NCBI GenBank assembly: GCA_021107695.1
Contig: JAIOSI010000275.1
Coordinates: 1 to 6,076 of the forward strand
Direction of reading: 5' to 3'
DNA: 6,076 nt
Source of the DNA: a bacterium
GTDB taxonomy: Bacteria; RBG-13-66-14
Shown here: positions 1 to 5,360 of the stretch, one piece after another
How positions within the stretch are numbered: the stretch's first letter is position 1
Layout: every line of letters starts with the position of its first letter
Program-made: the position numbers and the translations under genes
The notes under the pieces: model-generated
The model's input: the letters and a program-made list of their open reading frames with translations, nothing else
What the model was told of the DNA's origin: nothing
Databases searched by the model: none

Positions 1-2
1 AG

Positions 3-116
3 GGTGCTTACGAACGTAAAAACGATAGCTTACTTGGACTTGATGTGTTCTTTCGCATATTTGGTGGTAGCGACGCTCATTTTAAACGAAAAAAAACGTG
101 GACTATACGTCCTTGA
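3..116 (+). CDS. Possible C-terminal end of an upstream gene (partial, uncertain)
   Basis: A frame open from the left edge ends at TGA 114-116. It would encode about 37 residues, rich in Gly, Asp and basic residues and ending KKTWTIRP. It is chosen over the frame starting at base 1 (open to TGA 124-126, more hydrophobic) because it has more G-first and purine-N-pyrimidine codons, a weak coding signature. The piece is AT-richer than the genes downstream. I do not recognise a family. It may equally be non-coding DNA, since two frames being open over about 40 codons is not rare in such sequence. Confidence 0.25.
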   Translation, partial: GAYERKNDSLLGLDVFFRIFGGSDAHFKRKKTWTIRP

Positions 117-163
117 TGCCAGGTGATTTCACTCATCCTTAGCCTTTTCTTTTAGGTCAACCC

Positions 164-727
164 ATGCTAACCCTTATCATCAACATCAACCACGCTGACA
201 CCATCGCCATTGTCTCGCTGGTGGTCTCCGCCCTGTCGGCGGTTACCATCATCGTTACCTTCTCGCTCTCCAAACGCCTGCGCCGCTTCCGCCCCGTCCT
301 CTTCACCATCAGCGACTATCAGGACTGCGGTGCCATCGGCAACCTACAGAAGCACGGCTTCGTGCTGTCCTTCCACAACGTCGGCGACCTGCCGGTGGCG
401 TTCCGGGTCAGCACCTTCTGCTTCGACAATCTGGTCAAGTCCTACGGCGTGCTGGAGCGCAATCGCAACGAGACCGAGATCGCCCACCTGCCGGAGTGGG
501 TTGACCGCGCCGTTGTCGACTGGAGCGAGGCTATCACCGGAACCGTCGCCCCCTCGGTGCGGGTGGACTCGGGCAAGAGCGGCTTCTTCTTCGTCGCCCT
601 CATCGACCAGCCCCTGGAGAAGGGGAAGATCAAGCTGGTCTATTACCTCGGCGCGAAGCGGCATAAGACCTATTTCAACTTCGACCAGAACAGGTATCCC
701 TCCCTCCCCCGCCAGGCCGATGAATAG
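164..727 (+). CDS. Small membrane-anchored protein of unknown function
   Basis: The product is 187 residues. A single hydrophobic segment at about residues 12-35 is followed directly by a basic cluster (KRLRRFR, about 37-43). This predicts one N-terminal membrane anchor with the remaining ~145 residues in the cytoplasm by the positive-inside rule. The soluble part mixes beta-prone stretches (FVLSFHNVGDLPVAF, KIKLVYYLG) with an acidic middle, and could be a small beta-rich domain. The ATG at 164 has AGG at 154-156 at workable spacing, and the hydrophobic segment starts soon after, which supports this start. The TAG stop (725-727) coincides with the left edge of a repeat module, so the C-terminus may have been set by repeat insertion. 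I recognise no family; being a real gene is likely from length, codon character and the membrane segment. Confidence 0.75.
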   Translation: MLTLIININHADTIAIVSLVVSALSAVTIIVTFSLSKRLRRFRPVLFTISDYQDCGAIGNLQKHGFVLSFHNVGDLPVAFRVSTFCFDNLVKSYGVLERNRNETEIAHLPEWVDRAVVDWSEAITGTVAPSVRVDSGKSGFFFVALIDQPLEKGKIKLVYYLGAKRHKTYFNFDQNRYPSLPRQADE

Positions 728-821
728 GCAACGCGGTGCGTTGCATCACACTTTCGCGACTACAGGATCAGCCGGAGAACGATTATTCCCGCGAATGCGC
801 TCCCGCTGGTCGCTACCCTCT
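725..821 (+). repeat. Palindromic intergenic repeat module, copy 1
   Basis: The module begins TAG then GCAACGC-GGT-GCGTTGC (728-744), a perfect 7-bp stem with a 3-base loop. ATCACACTTTCGCGA follows, then CTACAGGATC (760-769). A second conserved block, CGCTCCCGCTGGTCGCT, lies at 798-814. Positions 728-762 match 5052-5086 at 33 of 35 bases, and the second block matches 5125-5141 at 16 of 17. The two blocks are 70 bases apart here and 73 in copy 2. This looks like a REP/BIME-type dispersed repeat. It fills most of the gap between the membrane protein and the glcD-like gene. Confidence 0.85.
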
Positions 822-836
822 TAAGGGGCAGGAGGG
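816..836 (+). promoter_or_regulatory. Possible SD-sequestering hairpin upstream of the glcD-like gene
   Basis: CCCTCTT (816-822) can pair with AGGAGGG (830-836) over 7 bp with one G-T wobble and a 7-base loop. AGGAGGG is the strong SD, 4 bases before the ATG at 841. The pairing would cover the whole ribosome binding site. A weaker competing stem, CCCT (816-819) with AGGG (824-827), would free it. The complementarity is seen; any regulatory role is inference. Confidence 0.4.
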
Positions 837-840
837 AACA

Positions 841-2226
841 ATGAACCCAATCAATGCTCCACTACCCAGACAATTTCTACGAAAACTCCGCCGGGTTGTT
901 GGTCGGCGGAATCTGCTCACCGAGCCGCACCAGCTCTACGCCCACGCCTACGACGCAACGAATAAAATCTACCAGCCCCAGGCAGTGGTCAGGATTACCG
1001 AGCGGGAGCAGGTCTCGAAGGTTCTGCGGCTGGCGACGGAATATGGCATCCCCGTCGTTCCTCGTGGAGCAGGGAGCGGCTTCTCTGGCGGCAGCCTGCC
1101 CGCAAAGGGTGGGGTCGTTCTGCTCCTCGATCGGCTGAAGCGGATTCTGGAAATCAGCCCGGAACGCAGGGAATCCGTCGTCGAACCCGGAGTCATCACC
1201 GTGGAGCTACAGCAAGCAGTGGAAGAGCAGGGGCTGTTCTATCCTCCCGACCCGGCCTCGCTGAAGTTCTGCACTCTCGGCGGCAATTACGCCGAGAACG
1301 CCAGTGGACCACGCTGTGTCAGCTACGGCGTTACGGCGGACTGGGTTAAGTCCGCTCTTGTTGCCCTGCCCAGCGGAGAGGTGATTGACACGGCGGAAGA
1401 CCCCTGTCTGACCGCCCTCTTTGCCGCCAGCGAGGGAACCCTCGGCGTAGCCCTGGAGCTGCGGCTGCACCTGATTGACAAGCCTCCAGCGAGTGCCACC
1501 CTGCGGGCGCGGTTTCCTTCGATGGTCGCCGCCGCGAAGGCGGTGAGCGCGATCATCGCCGCCGGGCTGACTCCGGCCAAGCTGGAGTTCATGGACGCGG
1601 AGACCCTGCGCCGGGTGGCAGAATATCGCAACGAAGAGCCGCCGCTGCCCAACGAAGCCGTTCTGCTGATTGAGCTTGACGGAACGGCGGATTCCGTTGA
1701 TGGGCAAATTCCCAGAGTGGAGCAAATCTGTCAACAAGAGGAGGCGTTCGAGGTACTCCACGCCACCGACGCTGTCGGACAGGAGCGGCTCTGGGAGCTA
1801 CGCCGGGCATCGTCAGGGGCGATTGCCGGACTGAAGCCGCTCAAGGTCAATGAGGACGTCGTTGTGCCGATTGGCCGCCTGCCGGAGATTGTGGCAACGA
1901 TCGACGGTCTCCGTACCGAACTCGACCTGCTGATTCCGGTCTTCGGCCATGCTGGCGACGGCAACCTCCACGTCAATATCATGTGCGACCCAGCGGATAA
2001 GAGCGAGATGACCCGTGTTGACGAAGCACTGGACAGGCTCTTTACCGCTGTGATTGACTTGGGCGGGACCCTCTCTGGCGAACACGGGGTGGGACTGTCG
2101 AAACAGCCCTTTATTGAGCGGGAGCTTTCCCCGGCGGTGATCGCCCTCTCGCGAAGGATTAAGCAACGCTTCGACCCGGTAGGGATTCTCAACCCGGGCA
2201 AGCAGTTACCAACCCTGGAGAAATGA
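841..2226 (+). CDS. glcD: FAD-linked oxidase, GlcD / D-lactate dehydrogenase family
   Basis: The product is 461 residues of the GlcD/DLD family, flavoproteins that oxidise D-2-hydroxy acids such as glycolate or D-lactate. The N-terminal PCMH-type FAD domain has PRGAGSGFSGGS (74-85), FYPPDPAS (133-140), CTLGGNYAENASGPR (144-158) and SEGTLG (197-202). The C-terminal domain has NEDVVVP (337-343), FGHAGDGNLH (368-377), SGEHGVG (412-418) and FDPVGILNPGK (444-454). The histidines in the HAGDGNLH and GEHG motifs are those expected at the metal/substrate site. The ATG at 841 was chosen because AGGAGGG lies just upstream; the GTG at 736 lies inside a repeat loop and would add 35 repeat-encoded residues. 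The stretch between GEV (~180) and SEGTLG lacks the usual Lys and Gly-Tyr-Asp-Leu of GlcD proteins. No glcE or glcF is in view. The family is certain; the substrate and therefore the symbol are tentative. Confidence 0.92.
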   Translation: MNPINAPLPRQFLRKLRRVVGRRNLLTEPHQLYAHAYDATNKIYQPQAVVRITEREQVSKVLRLATEYGIPVVPRGAGSGFSGGSLPAKGGVVLLLDRLKRILEISPERRESVVEPGVITVELQQAVEEQGLFYPPDPASLKFCTLGGNYAENASGPRCVSYGVTADWVKSALVALPSGEVIDTAEDPCLTALFAASEGTLGVALELRLHLIDKPPASATLRARFPSMVAAAKAVSAIIAAGLTPAKLEFMDAETLRRVAEYRNEEPPLPNEAVLLIELDGTADSVDGQIPRVEQICQQEEAFEVLHATDAVGQERLWELRRASSGAIAGLKPLKVNEDVVVPIGRLPEIVATIDGLRTELDLLIPVFGHAGDGNLHVNIMCDPADKSEMTRVDEALDRLFTAVIDLGGTLSGEHGVGLSKQPFIERELSPAVIALSRRIKQRFDPVGILNPGKQLPTLEK

Positions 2227-2912
2227 TGGGATCGGAACAACTGGAAAACTTTTTGAGAAAGCTGGAGCTGAAGCGTCTCCTTGACATCGGGGTCGGCGAT
2301 GGTGAACGTCTGGCGTGGATACTGGAGCGGTTGCCCTCTCTTGAAAACGCCGTTGCCGTGGATGTGCGGGAATCTGCCCTGAAGCTGGCTGGGGAGCGGC
2401 TCTCCGAGCTTCCGATTACCCTGAAGTTATACGACGGCAAAGGGCTTCCCTTTGACAATGCCAGCTTCGATGCCGTAGCCCTCTTCAACGTCCTCCATCA
2501 TGTGCCTGAGGGCGATGCTCTGCTGGCGGAGGCTTGGCGGATGCTTCAGCCCGGCGGACGGCTACTCCTCAGAGACTGCCTCGCCGACACGGATGACCAG
2601 CCTCAGCACAACCGCCTTGAGTTACACCGTCTGGCGCACGAAGTCCGTGATGAACCGTACCTGAATCGTAGTCTTGACGAGGTTCTCGGTCTGATAGAAC
2701 AACTACCAAAAGTAGTGATTGAGGAACGCTGGGAGTTCGTCCCCGACCATCCCGACGGATTGCTCGATACCGAACTCCTCGATACCCTGCGCAAAGAAAT
2801 GATTGAGAGCGACAGTAAGCTGCTTCAGTCCTTTGACCAGCTTCTGGCGCGGATAGAAACTGAAGGCATCCGCCACCAGAACTACATCTTCCTCTCATTG
2901 GTGAAGCCGTGA
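2223..2912 (+). CDS. Class I SAM-dependent methyltransferase
   Basis: The product is 229 residues with a Rossmann-type methyltransferase fold of the Methyltransf_11 kind. Motif I is LLDIGVGDGERL (19-30), the SAM-binding glycine loop. VAVDV (44-48) ends beta 2 with the acidic residue that should bind the SAM ribose. LPFDNASFDAV (75-85), FNVLHHV (88-94) and LQPGGRLLL (108-116) follow. These fit a small-molecule methyltransferase (UbiE/quinone or similar), but nothing fixes the substrate. The acidic C-terminal third is not recognised. The first ATG overlaps the glcD-like stop as ATGA; a second ATG at 2226 is better spaced from GGAG (2217-2220) and may be the true start. Translational coupling with the oxidase is likely, which suggests a shared pathway. 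Confidence 0.9.
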   Translation: MMGSEQLENFLRKLELKRLLDIGVGDGERLAWILERLPSLENAVAVDVRESALKLAGERLSELPITLKLYDGKGLPFDNASFDAVALFNVLHHVPEGDALLAEAWRMLQPGGRLLLRDCLADTDDQPQHNRLELHRLAHEVRDEPYLNRSLDEVLGLIEQLPKVVIEERWEFVPDHPDGLLDTELLDTLRKEMIESDSKLLQSFDQLLARIETEGIRHQNYIFLSLVKP

Positions 2913-3736
2913 ACTCACTTAAGCTAACAGTTTTACTGTCCCTCGTGCTGCTGCCTTTGATAGCAATTGCGGGAATCTGTGAGCCATTGGCGGAAGCCGG
3001 GATTGCCAGCTTTCAGCGTCAGCCGGAGTATCACTTCGACAACTCAGGGCAGCTTAACGGTCTGAGCCTACGCTGCTGGATAGAGAATCCCTCCGGTGCG
3101 CCGCTCTGGATTCTGGAGCGTTACGATCCTCTGGCAACGGTCGCTGCCTTCGCCCACCTGACCGGGCAGAACGGCGTAAGTTCTCGACTGATTTGCTGGA
3201 GCGAACCGCTGAACACCAGCCTGTTGCGAGAGCGACTACCCCAGGCGGTGCTGAACTGCTCCATCGCCGGGGTTGACGGCTACCTGCTCCAGCCCGCTTA
3301 CGATGCTCCATCAATTAACAGCTCCGCTGATTTGTTCGCCTGTGCGGGTCTGACCCAACCTACGTTCCCACTTTCAGACTACAGCGGAATGCCCCTGCGC
3401 GGTGAAGGTGAACCAGGGCTTATTCTCTGGCTGAAGGACGGTGCCACCATCTTCATCGGCTCTCTACCTCATCGTGCGGACGACCGCCTCACCCGGCGGG
3501 ATGCCCTGGGCTACCTCAATCGCAGCCTGCGCAATGGCGGACTGAAGGGAGTGAAGGAGGCTCGCGTGATCCCGGTGGAGTATCGGGGGAGGACGGGCTA
3601 TCTCCTTGTTGCGAAGACAGCCACCAGCCTGATGCTCTTCGATGAAGCTCAACTCCTGATAACCACCCGCTTTGTCTCCACGGCAGCGGACAACCGTATC
3701 GCCCCGCTCACCCCCTGGACGGAGCTATTGTTCTGA
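2909..3736 (+). CDS. Exported protein of unknown function
   Basis: The product is 275 residues. A clear Sec signal peptide has a short basic n-region (NSLK), a Leu/Val-rich core (6-20) and a type I site after AIA (residue 21). A lipobox is not convincing, because Ile rather than Gly or Ala precedes Cys24. The mature protein holds five cysteines (24, 56, 96, 117, 145), all in its first half, so disulfides and a periplasmic location are plausible. The second half is beta-prone with the segments GLILWLKDGATIFIGS and TGYLLVAKTATSLMLF. The GTG start overlaps the methyltransferase stop as GTGA and has only a weak GGTGA ahead, which points to coupled translation. I recognise no family; it is probably the last gene of the three-gene operon, as hairpin repeats follow. 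Confidence 0.8.
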   Translation: MNSLKLTVLLSLVLLPLIAIAGICEPLAEAGIASFQRQPEYHFDNSGQLNGLSLRCWIENPSGAPLWILERYDPLATVAAFAHLTGQNGVSSRLICWSEPLNTSLLRERLPQAVLNCSIAGVDGYLLQPAYDAPSINSSADLFACAGLTQPTFPLSDYSGMPLRGEGEPGLILWLKDGATIFIGSLPHRADDRLTRRDALGYLNRSLRNGGLKGVKEARVIPVEYRGRTGYLLVAKTATSLMLFDEAQLLITTRFVSTAADNRIAPLTPWTELLF

Positions 3737-3767
3737 CGAGGATTTTGGGGGGATATTAACCTTTCGT

Positions 3768-3850
3768 GTCCTAGACAAGGGGCTTTAGCCCCTTGTGGAT
3801 TTACAGCGTATTCCACATTTTGCAAGGGGTTGAAACCCCTTGTCCTAAAC
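3768..3850 (+). repeat. BIME-like element: two inverted hairpins
   Basis: Hairpin 1 (3775-3796) is ACAAGGGGC-TTTA-GCCCCTTGT, a 9-bp stem. Hairpin 2 (3823-3842) has the arms CAAGGGGT and ACCCCTTG around TGAA. Reverse-complementing hairpin 2 improves the match to hairpin 1, and the outer flanks (CTAGACAAGG and, reversed, TTAGGACAAGG) also correspond, so the units are inverted. TGTGGA (3794-3799) pairs with TCCACA (3812-3817) between them. There is no T-run after either hairpin, so they are not typical intrinsic terminators, though they may stabilise the 3' end of the upstream transcript. The layout resembles REP pairs mobilised by RAYT transposases; no transposase is in view. Confidence 0.8.
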
Positions 3851-3899
3851 ATCAAAAACCATTTGACTATCTAAATACTGTCCCTTACCAAAGGCTACG

Positions 3900-5051
3900 A
3901 TGCCCCTTTTCAGACGCAAGAAGAAGCGTAACCACCTTCGAGAGCTGGATCTGTTCAAAGTGGTCTCCGGTCAGCTCGTCCTGGAGCTTGTTCCAGAGCT
4001 GACCACCCTTCAGAGTTACTTTGAGGGCAACATGATCCACCTGCGCGGCTCCCTGATTGGCGAGCCAGAAGTCGCCGTGGAGACGATCATTAAAAAATGT
4101 CGAGCGCGTGGCTACAACGCCTTCGTCAGCGAAGAACCGGAGTACGTTCACATCAAGATCGCCCGCGCCCGGAAGCCGAAGCAGTCGCGGATTCGCGTCA
4201 ACATCATCTTCGGCGTGCTGACCCTGCTCACCGTCCTCTGGGCTGGAGGAATGCACGCTGGCGTAGATATTCTGGAGCAACCGGGGCTGTGGTATGTGGG
4301 ACTGCCCTTTGCCGGAGCCTTGCTGCTGATCCTCCTCGCCCACGAGCTGGGGCATTACTTCACCGCCCGGCATTACGGAATCAAGGCGACGCTGCCGCTC
4401 TTCCTCCCGGTGCCAAACCCGCTTATCGGTACCTTCGGCGCGGTGATTAAGATGAAGTCGCCGATTCCCCATCGCAAGGCACTCTTCGATGTGGGGCTTT
4501 CCGGTCCCCTCGCCGGACTGGCGGTGGCAATCGGTGTCATCCTGATCGGATTGAACCTCTCCGAGGTCATCACGGCAGGCTACCCGGAGCTGACCCTGAA
4601 CTACGGCGCGCCGGGAGCGATAACCATCCTTGGCGAGAGCTTCCTCGTCAACCTGCCGCCGCTCTACAAGCTGCTCCAGCTCCTTGTCATCGGTCCGCTG
4701 GCGGCAGATCAGGTACTGATGCTCCATCCGGTTGCCTTCGCCGGTTGGCTGGGGTTACTGGTAACGGCATTGAATCTAATTCCGATGGGGCAGCTCGACG
4801 GCGGACACGTCATCTTCGCCTCACTACGCCGCGCCTACAAGCCGCTGGGGACAATTCTCTTCTTCGGATTACTCGTGCTGGCGTGGTTCTGGCAGGGCTG
4901 GCTGCTCTGGGCGGCACTGCTGTTCATCTTCTCCAAACGCCGCCCGGCTCCGCTGAACGACCTTACCCCGCTGACCGGAGTCCGACGCTTCGGCGGCTAC
5001 TTCACCCTGCTGGTCTTCTTCCTCTGCTTCACGCCGGTGCCGATACCATAA
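3900..5051 (+). CDS. Site-2 protease family intramembrane zinc metalloprotease (M50)
   Basis: The product is 383 residues. A basic N-terminus (RRKKKR, 5-10) and a soluble region of about 95 residues precede the membrane domain; no PDZ domain is seen. A membrane segment at about 101-117 is followed by one ending in the zinc motif HELGH (148-152). PNPLIGTFGA (172-181), SGPLAG (201-206) and N-x-x-P-x-G-Q-L-D-G-G-H (292-303) complete the M50 core; Asp300 should be the third zinc ligand. Further hydrophobic segments lie at about 196-219, 276-295, 317-345 and 366-380. The GQLDGG form and the PDZ-free soluble N-terminus recall EGY-type members rather than RseP. Members cleave membrane-embedded regulators or act in membrane protein turnover; the substrate is unknown. 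The ATG has AAGG (3891-3894) 5 bases upstream. The TAA stop coincides with the edge of repeat copy 2. Confidence 0.93.
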   Translation: MPLFRRKKKRNHLRELDLFKVVSGQLVLELVPELTTLQSYFEGNMIHLRGSLIGEPEVAVETIIKKCRARGYNAFVSEEPEYVHIKIARARKPKQSRIRVNIIFGVLTLLTVLWAGGMHAGVDILEQPGLWYVGLPFAGALLLILLAHELGHYFTARHYGIKATLPLFLPVPNPLIGTFGAVIKMKSPIPHRKALFDVGLSGPLAGLAVAIGVILIGLNLSEVITAGYPELTLNYGAPGAITILGESFLVNLPPLYKLLQLLVIGPLAADQVLMLHPVAFAGWLGLLVTALNLIPMGQLDGGHVIFASLRRAYKPLGTILFFGLLVLAWFWQGWLLWAALLFIFSKRRPAPLNDLTPLTGVRRFGGYFTLLVFFLCFTPVPIP

Positions 5052-5141
5052 GCAACGCAGTGCGTTGCATCACACTTTCGCGATTATGAAGAATGAACGC
5101 TTTACGTTAATCGCCACGGTCATCCGCTCCCGTTGGTCGCT
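5049..5141 (+). repeat. Palindromic intergenic repeat module, copy 2
   Basis: It starts with TAA, the protease stop codon, then GCAACGC-AGT-GCGTTGC (5052-5068), a perfect 7-bp hairpin. ATCACACTTTCGCGA and TTA follow up to 5086. A second block, CGCTCCCGTTGGTCGCT, lies at 5125-5141. Both blocks match copy 1 in order, orientation and near-equal spacing, while the ~38 bases between them have diverged. The CTACAG of copy 1 is altered to TTATGA here. Confidence 0.85.
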
Positions 5142-5161
5142 CACAACAGGTCAAGCTGACG

Positions 5162-5185
5162 TAAGCAACGCAGTGCTACAGGATC
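5162..5185 (+). repeat. Repeat copy 3, internally deleted
   Basis: TAAGCAACGCAGTGC (5162-5176) equals the start of copy 2 base for base. It runs straight into TACAGGATC (5177-5185), which equals 761-769 of copy 1. Compared with copy 1, exactly 21 bases (740-760, covering the distal stem arm and the ATCACACTTTCGCGA block) are missing. The hairpin arm is therefore lost. Confidence 0.7.
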
Positions 5186-5194
5186 CCTGTTTTT
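5178..5194 (+). terminator. Weak terminator-like hairpin
   Basis: ACAGG (5178-5182) pairs with CCTGT (5186-5190) around a 3-base loop, and a run of T (5190-5194) follows. The 5-bp stem is short for an intrinsic terminator. It could end the protease transcript 130 bases after its stop, or may be a chance product of the repeat boundary. Confidence 0.25.
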
Positions 5195-5196
5195 AA

Positions 5197-5250
5197 GCTA
5201 CCCTCTACCCGCTGGGGAGGAACTCGTCCACGGGGCTGGGGGTGAGGGGC
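5197..5250 (+). repeat. G/C-rich hairpin and G-rich tract, dispersed-repeat type
   Basis: GCTACCCTCT (5197-5206) is identical to 812-821 in the leader of the glcD-like gene. A stem forms from CCTC (5202-5205) with GAGG (5217-5220) and CCC (5208-5210) with GGG (5214-5216), with a TA bulge and GCT loop. A G-rich tract (GGGGCTGGGGGTGAGGGG, about 5232-5249) follows. From general experience, such CCCTC...GGGGCTGGGGGTGAGGG strings are common intergenic repeats in many bacteria; that attribution is from memory. Confidence 0.5.
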
Positions 5251-5262
5251 AAAATAACAAAG

Positions 5263-5288
5263 GGCGAAGACAAGCTTTGCCACTACAG
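5263..5288 (+). repeat. Small hairpin followed by CTACAG
   Basis: GGCGAAG (5263-5269) pairs with CTTTGCC (5275-5281) over 7 bp with one wobble and a 5-base loop. CTACAG follows at 5283-5288, as it does after the palindromic part of copies 1 (760-765) and 3 (5176-5181). It may be a further, more distant member of the same repeat family. Confidence 0.35.
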
Positions 5289-5360
5289 TTGAAACAAAAC
5301 AGCCCACTACATCGTAACGGAGAGAGCCTACCCTTACCCCTCAACAGAGGTAAAACTACG

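Larger units (their letters stand above)
5052..5360. other. Repeat-rich intergenic region without a gene
   Basis: This 309-base stretch between the M50 protease and the HtrA-like gene holds repeat copies 2 and 3, a G/C-rich hairpin, a small hairpin followed by CTACAG, and the leader of the next gene. I see no coding frame with an SD site and protein-like composition. The HtrA-like promoter must lie here or upstream, but no convincing -35/-10 pair stands out. AGAGG (5346-5350) is the likely SD for the ATG at 5361; it is also the 3' arm of a short CCTC-AACA-GAGG stem (5339-5350). Confidence 0.7.

Noticed and set aside
34..61. Possible promoter TTGGAC / CATATT ahead of the first gene
   Set aside because: Each box matches the consensus at only about four of six positions, in AT-rich DNA where such matches are expected by chance.
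30..80. 16-residue - strand frame (starting MSVATTKY)
   Set aside because: It is very short, has no SD site, and overlaps the better candidate frame on the + strand.
210..824. Long + strand frame overlapping the 187-aa gene
   Set aside because: Its translation is dominated by Ser, Arg, Pro and Ala in a pattern typical of an out-of-frame reading of GC-rich coding DNA, with no domain.
736..840. Upstream GTG start extending the GlcD-like protein by 35 residues
   Set aside because: The GTG lies in the loop of the repeat hairpin, the added residues are encoded by the repeat, and a strong AGGAGGG precedes the ATG at 841.
3768..3850. Two hairpins as a CRISPR fragment or intrinsic terminators
   Set aside because: The units are inverted rather than direct repeats with spacers, and neither stem is followed by a T-run.
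3863..3891. TTGACT as a -35 box for the M50 protease gene
   Set aside because: The matching -10 position (TACCAA) is poor and overlaps the SD site, leaving no room for a leader.
3885..4727. 280-codon open frame on the - strand opposite the M50 protease
   Set aside because: The + strand frame has the complete M50 motif set; the opposite frame is rich in Gln, Glu, Asp, Arg and His with no fold or motif and is an antisense shadow.
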